A stretch of DNA of 37,830 nucleotides from Owenweeksia sp. GTDB lineage: Bacteria > Bacteroidota > Bacteroidia > Flavobacteriales > Schleiferiaceae. Where the stretch lies: NCBI GenBank assembly GCA_028285465.1, contig JANQPD010000087.1:1-37830 (forward strand), in the 5' to 3' direction. Below, one piece after another: positions 1 to 8,921 of this stretch; within the stretch, counting starts at the first letter, position 1; every line of letters begins with the position of its first letter. The notes under the pieces were generated by a model that was given only the letters and a program-made list of their open reading frames with translations, ran no database searches and had not been told where the DNA came from. The position numbers and the translations under genes were made by a program.

Positions 1-1
1 G

Positions 2-1669
2 GTGAGGGGAGGAGACGCCAGTGAAACGGCCATCTTTTTTGATGGCCTGCAAGTAGGCAATGCGTATGGAACCACCACCAGCGGGGTGCCTACCCGGGGA
101 CGTTTTAACCCCATGCTTTTCAAAGGCACTTTTTTTAGTACCGGAGGCTATAGCGCCGAATACGGAAACGCACTCAGTTCTGTACTTTCGTTGGAAACCA
201 ATGATGTGCCTGCCCGTACGCAAACCGACCTCAGTTTGATGACCGTAGGAGGTGCACTAAGCCACACACGGAAGTTCGAAAAAAGCGCAGTCATTGCGTC
301 TGGTGCTTATACAGACCTATCGCCCTACCAAGCCATAGTGCCTCAAAATTTCGACTGGGAGCGCGCGCCTTTTAACTATAACGTAGAACTCATGTACCGC
401 CATAGTTTGGATAAGAACACCCAGGTAAAAACCTACTATACCCACCAGGGGGCAGGTTTGCATCTTTATCAACAAAAGGCCGGGGAAGCAGGGCGCGGGC
501 AGGAGGTTGAGATCGGTAACGCTTTTGACTATGCCAACGTAAGCGTAAAGAGCAAGCTCCATAAAAACTGGTTGTTCAGAGGCGGATTGGCCGCGACGTT
601 CAACAGCGATAAGATCCGCCTGGATAGCCTGTCCTTAAAACGTATTAACCGGAACCTTCATGCAAAAGGGGCATTCCAGGGTTTTTTAAACAACCGGTTT
701 GCCGTTTTACTGGGGGGAGAATACTTTTTGCAGGATTACAAAGAACGTATCGAGGAAGCTGTGCCGCATGAGCGTACGCAGATGAATCAAAGGGGAGCCC
801 TGTTTGGCGAAGCCACCTATCACCTTACTGCCGACTGGGCAGTGCGGGGAGGACTTCGTGGAAATTACAACCAGGCCAATACGCAATTCAACCTTGCCCC
901 CCGCCTTTCCAGCACCTATCGCCTGCATAAAGGAGGAGAGCTCTCGGCAGCCTTTGGGCGGTTTTTTCAACAGCCGCGTTTTCAGGTGCTTTGGGATCAG
1001 CAAAATGCAAAAGCTGCTTCCGCTACGCATTATTTAATCAACTATCAGTTTGTAAACAACGCCCGTACGTTCAGGGCAGAGTTGTTTTATAAAGAGTACG
1101 ACCACCTGCTTTTTACCAACGCCCAGGAGCAACCGCATACTGAGGGAAGTGGCTTTGCCCGCGGCTTTGATCTCTTTTACCGGGACCGGAAAAGCATACG
1201 CAACCTCGACTTCTGGATTACGTATTCCTTTATCGACAGCAAGCGCCAATATGCCCGGTTCCAGGAGCAGGTGCAGCCTTCCTTTGCCCCAAAGCACAAT
1301 GTTTCGGTAGTGGGAAAGTATTGGATACAACAGCTTAACTCACAGCTAGGGAGCAGTTTTCGATGGAATGATGGTCTGCCGTATGATAACCCCAACCTCG
1401 AAGGCGTGCAGGAGAGTAAAACCAGTCCTTTTGCAAGTTTAGACCTGAATTGGAGCTATTTACCGCAGCCCAACCTTATTATCCACGCTGAAGTAACCAA
1501 TATACTTGGCCGGAGAAACGTTTTCGGTTACCGCTATTCAGAGCAACCGGATGCCAACGGCCGGTTTGCCAGCCTTCCTATTGGACAGGGAGCCGACCGG
1601 TTTTTCTTTATAGGTGTGTTTATCACCTTCAGCAAAGACAAAAAAGCGAATCAATTGAACAACCTGTAA
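2..1669 (+). CDS. TonB-dependent outer-membrane receptor, N-terminus cut off by window edge
   Basis: The reading frame is open at the left edge, so this is the C-terminal 555 or so residues of a larger protein. The visible start is the end of a plug domain: a RGGDASETAIFFDG stretch, then FFSTGGYSAEYGNALSSVL. This is the usual 'path of the plug' pattern before the barrel. The rest is rich in alternating aromatic/polar strands, as in a 22-strand TonB-dependent barrel, and ends in strands with FFFIGVFITF followed by a short charged tail. The signal peptide, any carboxypeptidase-regulatory-like domain and the TonB box lie outside the window. Family knowledge says such receptors import large ligands across the outer membrane using TonB energy; the ligand cannot be read from this fragment. 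No SusD-like partner follows. The next genes are a sensor kinase pair 113 bases downstream. Confidence 0.9.
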   Translation: MRGGDASETAIFFDGLQVGNAYGTTTSGVPTRGRFNPMLFKGTFFSTGGYSAEYGNALSSVLSLETNDVPARTQTDLSLMTVGGALSHTRKFEKSAVIASGAYTDLSPYQAIVPQNFDWERAPFNYNVELMYRHSLDKNTQVKTYYTHQGAGLHLYQQKAGEAGRGQEVEIGNAFDYANVSVKSKLHKNWLFRGGLAATFNSDKIRLDSLSLKRINRNLHAKGAFQGFLNNRFAVLLGGEYFLQDYKERIEEAVPHERTQMNQRGALFGEATYHLTADWAVRGGLRGNYNQANTQFNLAPRLSSTYRLHKGGELSAAFGRFFQQPRFQVLWDQQNAKAASATHYLINYQFVNNARTFRAELFYKEYDHLLFTNAQEQPHTEGSGFARGFDLFYRDRKSIRNLDFWITYSFIDSKRQYARFQEQVQPSFAPKHNVSVVGKYWIQQLNSQLGSSFRWNDGLPYDNPNLEGVQESKTSPFASLDLNWSYLPQPNLIIHAEVTNILGRRNVFGYRYSEQPDANGRFASLPIGQGADRFFFIGVFITFSKDKKANQLNNL

Positions 1670-1748
1670 ATACCCTCTTCCTGCCGAGGGAAAATCACGC
1701 TAACGAATTCACCGTAAAAAAACAATATGCTATGCCTCGAAAAATCTG

Positions 1749-1778
1749 TTTGCCCGTCTTAAAATCCCGTTACATTTA
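1749..1778 (+). promoter_or_regulatory. Candidate Bacteroidota promoter before the sensor kinase gene
   Basis: A TTTG at 1749-1752 (-33-like) is followed after 18 bases by TACATTTA at 1771-1778, which matches TAnnTTTG at all but the last position. The ATG follows only 5 bases after the box, so transcription would start at or next to the start codon. That makes the call uncertain. Confidence 0.3.
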
Positions 1779-1782
1779 AGGC

Positions 1783-2826
1783 ATGAAGAGAGTTGCAAAA
1801 TCCTGGTACTACTTTATACTTATAAACTTACTTATTGCGGTTGCCATACCTCTCTCCTTCTGCCCGGAATGCTTTACAAGCCTGGAAGGCCTAAAATCTA
1901 TTTTTGATGACTTTGTATACAGCTTTGTGATGTCTGTGGCGTTGAGCGGGGGGATCAGCACATTAAGTGTATTCTGGAGCACCAAAATCCCCTGGTTACA
2001 CAAACCTTTGTTCAGGTTTTTGCTTGAAGTGGTTAGTGTTTTTGTCTACTCCTTCTCAGCATCCTTTATCATTAGCTTATTGTTTTATGTGATTTTGGGA
2101 GAGTATAGCCTGAGTACACTTCCCTGGGCCAGAATACTGGCGATGACCAAGCTGCCTATCTTTATCGCCTATATCCTTACGTTCTTTTTCACAGCCAGGA
2201 GTTTTCTGTTCGAGTGGCGGCAGGCTGCGGTAAATGAGGAGAAACTGCGTACGGAACAGTTCGCAGGGCAATACCGCCTACTGCGGGATCAGCTCAATCC
2301 TCACTTTTTGTTCAATGCACTCAATGCTTTGAGTAACCTGGTGCATGAGGATGCAGAAAGGTCTGAGGAATACATTTTGCAGCTCTCCCGCTTTTATCGT
2401 TATGTGCTGGATGTGCAGGACCAGGAAACCGTGCCTCTGGCACAAGAGATGGAATTTGCACAGCGCTATGTATACCTGCAGAAATTGCGGTTTGGAGAAA
2501 ACCTGGAAGTACGTTTTCCCGCGTCTCTTCCTGAGGCACATATACCGCCTTTAACCCTTCAGCTATTGCTGGAGAATGCCATTAAGCACAATGTGATTTC
2601 CAATGCGAAACCCTTGAAAATTGAAATAAAGATTACAAAAGGCACATTGCAGGTGATCAATCCCATTCAACTCCGTACGGCACCCGAAGGAGAAAGCATT
2701 GGGGTAGGTTTGGAAAACATTAAAAAGCGCTACGGGCTACTAAGCAATGTGCCGGTAAACGTAACGGACCGGGAAAATCGTTTCGAAGTGCACCTTCCCT
2801 TACTTCATGTTGAATCAAATCTTTAA
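1783..2826 (+). CDS. LytS/YehU-type sensor histidine kinase
   Basis: This 347-aa membrane kinase has four hydrophobic segments in residues about 8-25, 43-65, 75-105 and 115-140. They are followed by a His_kinase domain whose phospho-acceptor lies in QLNPHFLFNALN (H174). An ATPase domain follows with the N-box LLLENAIKHN (261-270) and the glycine box GVGLENIKKRYG (307-318). There is no periplasmic PAS or Cache sensor, so the membrane region itself probably senses. Its partner LytTR regulator starts 5 bases after its stop, so the two are co-transcribed and act as a pair. In this family phosphate moves from the kinase to the regulator, which binds DNA through LytTR. The signal is unknown. Confidence 0.93.
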   Translation: MKRVAKSWYYFILINLLIAVAIPLSFCPECFTSLEGLKSIFDDFVYSFVMSVALSGGISTLSVFWSTKIPWLHKPLFRFLLEVVSVFVYSFSASFIISLLFYVILGEYSLSTLPWARILAMTKLPIFIAYILTFFFTARSFLFEWRQAAVNEEKLRTEQFAGQYRLLRDQLNPHFLFNALNALSNLVHEDAERSEEYILQLSRFYRYVLDVQDQETVPLAQEMEFAQRYVYLQKLRFGENLEVRFPASLPEAHIPPLTLQLLLENAIKHNVISNAKPLKIEIKITKGTLQVINPIQLRTAPEGESIGVGLENIKKRYGLLSNVPVNVTDRENRFEVHLPLLHVESNL

Positions 2827-2831
2827 ACGCC

Positions 2832-3596
2832 ATGCGGGTACTGATCATAGAAGATGAAAAACCGGCCGCTGTTCGCCTGCAGCGTTTGCTAAAGAAGCAA
2901 AAACCAGAGGCTACCTTGTTAGAACCTTTGGATAGTGTGGTTGAGGCGATAAAGTGGTTCCGACAAAACGAAACGCCCGATTTGCTCTTTCTAGACATCC
3001 AATTGGCAGATGGGCTGAGCTTTGACATTTTTAAAGAAGTAGACGTAAACATCCCGGTGATCTTTTGCACGGCTTACGATCAATACACGCTCAAAGCGTT
3101 CGACCTCAATAGTGTTTCTTATTTGCTTAAGCCGGTTTCTGAAGAAGAGCTCCAAAGAGCACTGGCCAAGTTTGATAAGCTGTATGCGCATCCTGGCACG
3201 GGAGAATCTTTGTCTTTTGACAAGCTTGCGGCCTTACTGCAACAACCTGGCAAAATGTATAAAGAGCGTTTTATGGTAAAAGTGGGTGACCGGCTTATTG
3301 CTTTAGCCGTTACAGATATCTGTTACCTCACCAGCAGGAGCAGGGCCACTTTTGCGGGGATAAAAAGCGGAAAGGAATACCCTTTGGATTTTAGCCTGGA
3401 TCAAACAGAGCAACTGCTCGATCCTAAACGGTTTTTTCGGATAAGCCGCCAGTATATTGTGGCGCTAACCGCTATACAGGACATCAGGGCCTATAGCAGC
3501 AGCCGTTTAAAACTGAAGATTGAAGGAAGCGAAGACCAGGACATCCTGGTTAGCCGCGAACGCGTAGCTGCCTTTAAACAATGGTTGGATCGTTAA
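2832..3596 (+). CDS. LytTR-family response regulator
   Basis: This 254-aa protein has an N-terminal receiver domain (about 1-120). Acidic residues lie in IIEDEKP, the phosphorylation site is D55 in LLFLDIQLADG, and the conserved lysine is K100 in YLLKPV. A C-terminal LytTR DNA-binding domain covers about 145-250 (MVKVGDRLIALAVTDICYL, then FRISRQYIV). Length and order are standard for the AlgR/AgrA/LytR group. It lies directly after its kinase gene. The targets are unknown; no matching paired repeat was recognised in this window. Confidence 0.94.
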   Translation: MRVLIIEDEKPAAVRLQRLLKKQKPEATLLEPLDSVVEAIKWFRQNETPDLLFLDIQLADGLSFDIFKEVDVNIPVIFCTAYDQYTLKAFDLNSVSYLLKPVSEEELQRALAKFDKLYAHPGTGESLSFDKLAALLQQPGKMYKERFMVKVGDRLIALAVTDICYLTSRSRATFAGIKSGKEYPLDFSLDQTEQLLDPKRFFRISRQYIVALTAIQDIRAYSSSRLKLKIEGSEDQDILVSRERVAAFKQWLDR

Positions 3597-3641
3597 AGCT
3601 CAATTCAAAGACAAGCCCAGGCTGCTTTTGATACACATTGT

Positions 3642-3649
3642 TACCTTTG
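3642..3649 (+). promoter_or_regulatory. Bacteroidota -7 element (TACCTTTG) for leuS
   Basis: An exact TAnnTTTG match ends 18 bases before the leuS ATG. A TTTTG at 3626-3630 is only 11 bases upstream, shorter than the usual -33 spacing, so only the -7 part is convincing. The same octamer lies at a similar distance (20 bases) before the dioxygenase gene. Confidence 0.45.
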
Positions 3650-3667
3650 CCGCTTCAAAATTTGGGC

Positions 3668-6454
3668 ATGGAATACAACTTCAAAGACATTGAAGCGCGC
3701 TGGCAAAAATACTGGCAGCAAAACAATACGTTCAAGGCAGAAGATCGGTCTACGAAACCAAAATATTACGTATTGGATATGTTCCCGTATCCTTCCGGGG
3801 CAGGCCTGCACGTAGGGCACCCCCTGGGCTATATTGCCTCTGATATAATAGCGCGGTATAAGAGACACCGAGGCTTTAATGTGCTGCACCCCATGGGCTA
3901 TGATAGTTTTGGCCTCCCGGCAGAACAATACGCCATACAAACCGGGCAGCACCCGGCCCTAACTACTAAAAAAAACATACAACGGTACCGCCGGCAACTG
4001 GATAAGATCGGTTTTTCTTTTGATTGGGATCGTGAAGTACGTACCAGTAGCCCGGATTTTTACCGCTTCACACAAGAGATCTTTCTTCGGCTGTTCAACA
4101 CATGGTTTAATAAGAAAACCGGGAAAGCCGAACCTATTGCGGACTTGATCGCGGCCTTCTCCTTTTCAGGAACAGAAGGTGTAGAAGCTGCCGCCAGCGA
4201 AGACTTGCACTTTACAGCCGAAGATTGGAATATGTATAGCGAGGAGGCACAGGAGAAAATACTGCAGAATTACCGCCTCGCGTACCGGGCAGAATCTACC
4301 GTAAACTGGTGTCCGGCACTGGGCACCGTATTGGCTAATGATGAGGTAAAGGACGGTTTGAGTGAAAGAGGTGGGCACCCGGTAGTTCAGAAGAAAATGA
4401 TGCAATGGAGTATGCGCATTACAGCCTATGCCCAACAATTGCTGGATGGGCTGGAAGAAGTTGACTGGAATGAATCGTTAAAAGAAACCCAGCGCAACTG
4501 GATAGGACGCTCCGAAGGTGCACGGGTGGAGTTCTCCCTACAGGGGCATACTGAAAAAATAGAAGTGTTCACCACGCGCCCGGATACCATCTTCGGGGCG
4601 AGTTTTATGGTGTTAGCTCCCGAGCACCCTTTGGTAGATGGCATCACAGTGCCAGAGTATGCCGGAGCGGTGAAGAAATACAAAGAACAAGCAGCGCGCA
4701 AGACCGAGCGTGACCGTATGGCGGACGTGAAAACCATAAGCGGTCAATTTACAGGTGCTTATGCGATACATCCCTTCACGCAAAAAAGCATTCCCGTATG
4801 GGTGGGAGATTATGTGTTGGCTTCCTACGGTACCGGGGCCGTAATGGCCGTACCCGCGCACGACAGCCGGGATTATGCCTTTGCGCGCCAGTTTGAATTA
4901 CCCGTATTGCCTGTGGTAGAAGGAGGAGATGTAAGCAAAGAAGCGTTTGAAGCCAAAGAGGGCACGGTGGTCAACTCCGATTTTTTAAATGGCCTTCAGG
5001 TTGGAGAAGCCATACATAAAGCCATTGCGCAAATTGAAGAAATGGGCCTGGGTGAAGGCAAGATCAATTACCGTTTGCGGGATGCTGTTTTTGGCCGCCA
5101 GCGTTATTGGGGAGAACCGATCCCGATTTATTATAAGGAAGGAATACCCATGCCCGTAAAAGCGGAACACTTACCCCTTAGCTTGCCTGAAGTAGATGCC
5201 TATTTGCCCACAGAAGAAGGAGAACCGCCCCTGGCCAGAGCTGCAGCATGGGAATATGACCCCGAAAAAGGTGTGGTAGCAAAAGGGGAAGGCTATCCTT
5301 TGGAAACAACCACTATGCCGGGCTGGGCAGGAAGCAGCTGGTACTACCTGCGCTATATGAGTCCGCAAGCCGGTAAATTGGTTGATGAAGAAGCCGTGCG
5401 TTATTGGCAGGAAGTGGACCTGTATGTCGGAGGGAGCGAGCACGCCACCGGCCACTTGCTATATAGCCGTTTCTGGCACAAGTTTTTGCACGATCTGGAA
5501 ATAGCACCTACAACAGAACCTTTCCGGAAGTTGATCAACCAGGGTATGATCCTGGGAAATTCGGCCGTAGTATACCGCGTTGAAGGGAAGAATACCTTTG
5601 TGAGTTACGGGCTGCGAAAACAATACAAAACCACTAAAATCCATGCAGATGTGGCCCTGGTAAACAGCAGTGATGAGTTGGATGTAGAGGGGTTCAAAGC
5701 CTGGCGTGACGATTTGGGCAATGCTGAGTTTATATTGGAAGATGGCAAGTTTAAGGTGGGGCGTGAGGTAGAAAAAATGAGTAAGCGCTGGTATAATGTC
5801 GTCAACCCGGATGACATTTGTGCACAGTATGGGGCAGATACCTTGCGCATGTATGAAATGTTCCTGGGACCCCTGGAACAGTCCAAACCCTGGAATACGG
5901 CAGGTATCTCAGGCGTACATGGTTTTCTGCGTAAACTCTACCGCCTGTACGTACAAAACGATTCCCTGTTGGTCAACGAAGAAAAGGCAGATAAAAAGGA
6001 GCTAAAGGCTTTACATACCCTTCTTAAAAAGGTAACGGAAGATATGAATACCTTCTCCTTTAATACCAGCATCAGCGCCTTTATGATTTGTGTAAACGAG
6101 CTAACAGAGCTCAGGTGTAGCAAACGTGAAATATTAGAGCCTTTGGCCATTTGCTTATCGCCCTTTGCTCCTCACCTCGCAGAGGAACTGTGGCATAAAT
6201 TAGGGCACGCTACAGGTATTTCCCGGGTAGATTTTCCGGCCTATAACGAAGCGCATTTAGAAGAAGATGCTTTTGTCTACCCGGTAGCTTTTAATGGCAA
6301 GATGCGTTTTAAACAGGAACTGCCCCGCAATGCGTCCAAAGAGTCGGTGGAAAAGGAGGTAATGCAAAACGAAAAGACCAAACACTACCTTGAAGGCAAG
6401 ACCCCTAAGAAGGTTATTGTGGTGCCGGGCAAAATTGTGAACATAGTGGTATAG
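3668..6454 (+). CDS. leuS: Leucyl-tRNA synthetase
   Basis: This 928-aa class I aminoacyl-tRNA synthetase charges tRNA-Leu in the cytoplasm. The HIGH-type motif is HVGH at residues 48-51, preceded by FPYPSGAGL. The KMSKR loop is at 703-707, and the long insert between them carries the CP1 editing domain ([15 protein letters not shown], then [19 protein letters not shown], with the editing aspartate in the latter). A C-terminal anticodon-binding region follows ([15 protein letters not shown]). I chose the ATG at 3668 because [16 protein letters not shown] is the family's usual N-terminus. A longer reading from TTG at 3638 would run through the -7 promoter box. It is probably transcribed alone from that promoter. 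Confidence 0.98.
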   Translation: MEYNFKDIEARWQKYWQQNNTFKAEDRSTKPKYYVLDMFPYPSGAGLHVGHPLGYIASDIIARYKRHRGFNVLHPMGYDSFGLPAEQYAIQTGQHPALTTKKNIQRYRRQLDKIGFSFDWDREVRTSSPDFYRFTQEIFLRLFNTWFNKKTGKAEPIADLIAAFSFSGTEGVEAAASEDLHFTAEDWNMYSEEAQEKILQNYRLAYRAESTVNWCPALGTVLANDEVKDGLSERGGHPVVQKKMMQWSMRITAYAQQLLDGLEEVDWNESLKETQRNWIGRSEGARVEFSLQGHTEKIEVFTTRPDTIFGASFMVLAPEHPLVDGITVPEYAGAVKKYKEQAARKTERDRMADVKTISGQFTGAYAIHPFTQKSIPVWVGDYVLASYGTGAVMAVPAHDSRDYAFARQFELPVLPVVEGGDVSKEAFEAKEGTVVNSDFLNGLQVGEAIHKAIAQIEEMGLGEGKINYRLRDAVFGRQRYWGEPIPIYYKEGIPMPVKAEHLPLSLPEVDAYLPTEEGEPPLARAAAWEYDPEKGVVAKGEGYPLETTTMPGWAGSSWYYLRYMSPQAGKLVDEEAVRYWQEVDLYVGGSEHATGHLLYSRFWHKFLHDLEIAPTTEPFRKLINQGMILGNSAVVYRVEGKNTFVSYGLRKQYKTTKIHADVALVNSSDELDVEGFKAWRDDLGNAEFILEDGKFKVGREVEKMSKRWYNVVNPDDICAQYGADTLRMYEMFLGPLEQSKPWNTAGISGVHGFLRKLYRLYVQNDSLLVNEEKADKKELKALHTLLKKVTEDMNTFSFNTSISAFMICVNELTELRCSKREILEPLAICLSPFAPHLAEELWHKLGHATGISRVDFPAYNEAHLEEDAFVYPVAFNGKMRFKQELPRNASKESVEKEVMQNEKTKHYLEGKTPKKVIVVPGKIVNIVV

Positions 6455-6695
6455 TCTCATTTCTAAAGGAAGAGGGCCTTACCCATATTGTTTCAAAGCC
6501 TGTTTCTACTGTATTTTCGGCATGGGCATAAGCCGAAAGTGTAAGGAAGAGGAACCTTTCTTGCGCATATTGGTTTTTTACTACATCTTAGCCTTGCGGA
6601 GTGGGAATAACCTTTAAACAAAAGGTTAGAGGCCTCGATAAAACCAGGCTTCTGAAGGATGTGCTTCTTAATGAGGAAGCATTTGGAATAATGAA
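6455..6695. other. 241-base intergenic stretch with two small hairpins
   Basis: No gene is visible here. TTTCGGC (6515-6521) pairs with GCCGAAA (6532-6538) around a 10-base loop. TAACCTTT (6608-6615) pairs with AAAGGTTA (6621-6628) around 5 bases. Neither is followed by a T run, so neither looks like an intrinsic terminator. A near-match to the -7 box, TAGCCTTG at 6589-6596, could start a transcript with about 90 bases of leader containing the second hairpin. ATG AAA TGA at 6691-6699 is a two-codon frame whose stop overlaps the start of the next gene. Confidence 0.4.
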
Positions 6696-6920
6696 ATGAA
6701 GGGAAAAGAAAAGGAAAAACGACTTAACTTTTTAGAGAATGTCTCGGTAATCGTCAAATCAAGTGGCTTGCTGATCTGGTTTATCGTATTCCTTTTAGCC
6801 CTTTTGGAGATCAAGCGGTATTACAATATCGACCTCATTCCGGGATATGACTCTTCGGTAGATGATGTGTATGGGTATATGCGCGGTACGCTTTCCGAAT
6901 TTGCCAAATCATTTAAATAG
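6696..6920 (+). CDS. Small single-pass membrane protein, unknown function
   Basis: This 74-aa product has a very basic N-terminus (MKGKEKEKR), one hydrophobic segment at about residues 24-40 (SGLLIWFIVFLLALLEI) and an acidic C-terminal part of about 30 residues. By the positive-inside rule the N-terminus should be cytoplasmic. I do not recognise a family. The sequence is free of oddities, is on the same strand as its neighbours, and is followed 67 bases later by the DUF3108 gene. These points favour a real gene, though a 75-codon frame could still be chance. The start codon overlaps the stop of the two-codon frame ATGAAATGA. Confidence 0.6.
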   Translation: MKGKEKEKRLNFLENVSVIVKSSGLLIWFIVFLLALLEIKRYYNIDLIPGYDSSVDDVYGYMRGTLSEFAKSFK

Positions 6921-6987
6921 TATGATAGGACAATCTTTTGGCATTGCTTTTGTTTTTAAATAGGATGATGTCAACAAAGTCAATACC

Positions 6988-7785
6988 ATGAAGAAAATAG
7001 GTTTAGTTGCTTTATTGGGCTTGAGTTTTATACAGTTCTCTTTCGCCCCAGAGTTGCCCGGTGAAGATTTGCGTAAAGTGGAAAACAATGCCTTTAAGGT
7101 AGGTGAGTATTTGAAGTACCGCATCCATTATGGCATTATAGACGCAGGGATCGCAGAGCTTACCATTAAAGAAGTGGTTAGCCGAAACGGAAGACCCACC
7201 TATCACATGGTAGGCACAGGACGTACCGTGGGCATGGCTGAATGGTTCTTTAAAACCCGCGATCGGTATGAAACCTTTGTAGACCAGGAAAGTGTTTTGC
7301 CCTGGGAATTTATACGCGATGTAAACGAAGGCGGATACATCATTAAGCGCCACCTCATATTCGATCATTTCCAACATTCCGTTAAAGACCTTGAACAAGG
7401 AGGTAAAAGGTATGAACTCCCAGATATGGCGCAAGATATGCTCAGCTCTTTTTATTATGCCCGCACCTTTGACCAAAGCAAACTCAAAATAGGGGATCAA
7501 CTGCCCATCACCATGTTTTTGGACCATGAGGAGTTTCCTTTTTTTCTCAGGTACACCGGAAAAGAAACCTTGAAAACCAAGTGGGGAAAGATCACCTGTC
7601 TGAAACTTAATCCTGTGGTCCAGGAAGGCAGGGTGTTTAAAGATGAAGAAACCATGACCCTTTGGGTAAGTGATGATGCCAATAAAGTACCTATACGATT
7701 GCAAACCGATTTGCGTATTGGCAGCATAAAAATGGATCTGGAAAAGTATTCCGGCTTGATACGCCCCCTGCCTTTTAAAAAATAA
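6988..7785 (+). CDS. DUF3108 domain secreted protein
   Basis: This 265-aa protein has a signal peptide (MKKIGLVALLGLSFIQFSFA) and then one DUF3108 domain filling the rest. It begins with FKVGEYLKYRIHYGIIDAG and AELTIKE, and ends with strands such as LWVSDDANKVPIRLQTD. In Bacteroidota this family is a periplasmic or surface beta-rich protein of unknown function. The length is typical. The start is fixed by the signal peptide. It may share a transcript with the small membrane protein before it; the dioxygenase after it has its own promoter-like box. Confidence 0.88.
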   Translation: MKKIGLVALLGLSFIQFSFAPELPGEDLRKVENNAFKVGEYLKYRIHYGIIDAGIAELTIKEVVSRNGRPTYHMVGTGRTVGMAEWFFKTRDRYETFVDQESVLPWEFIRDVNEGGYIIKRHLIFDHFQHSVKDLEQGGKRYELPDMAQDMLSSFYYARTFDQSKLKIGDQLPITMFLDHEEFPFFLRYTGKETLKTKWGKITCLKLNPVVQEGRVFKDEETMTLWVSDDANKVPIRLQTDLRIGSIKMDLEKYSGLIRPLPFKK

Positions 7786-7792
7786 TTGGCAC

Positions 7793-7800
7793 TACCTTTG
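7793..7800 (+). promoter_or_regulatory. Bacteroidota -7 element (TACCTTTG) for tryptophan dioxygenase
   Basis: An exact TAnnTTTG match ends 20 bases before the ATG at 7821. No TTG at the expected -33 distance was found. Confidence 0.45.
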
Positions 7801-7820
7801 GAACTCTCAATTGATGTTCC

Positions 7821-8783
7821 ATGGATATTACACCCGAAATAAAAAAACGCATTGATTTGCTGGCGGACAAATACCAGGCCAGTGGCCAGGAATTATTGGC
7901 CTACCTGGATGGTCTTTTGTATGCCGACTACAACACCTACTGGGATTATGTGCACCTCGACACACTCCTGAGCCTGCAAACGCCCAAGACCAGTATACCG
8001 GACGAGGAGATCTTCATCATGTACCACCAGATTACGGAGCTTTACTTTAAGCTCACCCTGCATGAAATAAGGCAATTGGCTTTTGAAAAAGACCTTTCGG
8101 TTGAGCTTTTTACCATAAAAATGCTCCGTATGAACCGCTACTTTGGGGCACTTACCCATTCCTTCGGGGTAATGGAAAAAGGTATGGACCGGCAGCAATT
8201 TCTCAATTTCCGGATGTCTTTGATTCCGGCCAGTGGTTTTCAAAGCGCTCAGTACCGTATGATAGAGATAGGCGCTACGGATTTCATTAACCTGGTGGAT
8301 AAAAACTACCGGGAGGAAATGCGTGCAGATAAAGCAGGTATTGAAAAAATGTATGAGCGCATTTATTGGAAAGATGGGGCAACCCTTGCAGATACAGGGG
8401 CCAAAACCCTAACCTTAAAGCAGTTTGAAGAAAAATATACAAGCAAACTTCTACGCATGGCGCATAAATACGAAGCCTGCAATCTTTGGAGAAGGTATAA
8501 AGCATTACCCGATGCGGATCAAAAGAATAAAGAACTTATCGAGGCTTTTAAACTGTTCGACCTGAATGTGAATGTGAACTGGCCTTTACAGCATTACAGG
8601 ACTTCTGCGCGCTACCTGGCACGCAGGCCCGATGATATTGCTTCTACAGGAGGTACAAACTGGCAGAAATACCTGCCTCCCCGTTTCCAGAAACGTATTT
8701 TTTACCCGGCTCTCTTCTCCCCACAAGAAAAAGAAGAATGGGGCAAGGGATGGGTGGAAGAAGCATTAAATGAGCCGGCATAA
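7821..8783 (+). CDS. kynA: Tryptophan 2,3-dioxygenase
   Basis: This 320-aa cytoplasmic heme enzyme opens the indole ring of L-tryptophan to N-formylkynurenine, the first step of the kynurenine pathway. Family motifs are clear: YVHLDTLLSLQ (43-53), DEEIFIMYHQITELYFKL (61-78) for substrate and heme contacts, FRMSLIPASGFQSAQYR (130-146), and the probable heme-ligand histidine H258 in WPLQHYRTSARYLA. STGGTNWQKYLP (275-286) matches the mobile loop near the C-terminus. It is slightly longer than many bacterial members. No other kynurenine gene is nearby, so it stands alone behind its own promoter-like box. Confidence 0.95.
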   Translation: MDITPEIKKRIDLLADKYQASGQELLAYLDGLLYADYNTYWDYVHLDTLLSLQTPKTSIPDEEIFIMYHQITELYFKLTLHEIRQLAFEKDLSVELFTIKMLRMNRYFGALTHSFGVMEKGMDRQQFLNFRMSLIPASGFQSAQYRMIEIGATDFINLVDKNYREEMRADKAGIEKMYERIYWKDGATLADTGAKTLTLKQFEEKYTSKLLRMAHKYEACNLWRRYKALPDADQKNKELIEAFKLFDLNVNVNWPLQHYRTSARYLARRPDDIASTGGTNWQKYLPPRFQKRIFYPALFSPQEKEEWGKGWVEEALNEPA

Positions 8784-8830
8784 AAATATCAGCTATATAA
8801 ATATAGCAAGTGTTTCCATTTGTTAAAGTG

Positions 8831-8873
8831 TTGTTATACCGCTTGTTATAATCGAGCTTAAGTCTTATGTTTG
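8831..8873 (+). promoter_or_regulatory. Promoter of the M23 peptidase gene, with an upstream direct repeat
   Basis: TTG at 8843-8845 and TATGTTTG at 8866-8873 are separated by 20 bases, a full match to the Bacteroidota TTG-N(17-23)-TAnnTTTG pattern. This is the best promoter in the window. The octamer TTGTTATA occurs twice, at 8831-8838 and 8843-8850, and the second copy contains the -33 TTG. The leader to the ATG is about 40 bases. Confidence 0.6.
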
Positions 8874-8921
8874 CATCCTGTTTTTTTGAATAGCAAAAAC
8901 CAGTAACATCCTGATCCTTTT

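Noticed and set aside
1673..1690. CCCTC/GAGGG hairpin after the first TonB receptor as a terminator
   Set aside because: The stem is 5 bp and is followed by As rather than Ts on the coding strand.
6515..6538. Hairpin after leuS as a terminator
   Set aside because: There is no T run after it on the plus strand and the loop is 10 bases.
7012..7704. 230-codon frame on the minus strand
   Set aside because: It lies wholly opposite the DUF3108 gene, whose signal peptide and domain are clear; the antisense translation shows no family features.
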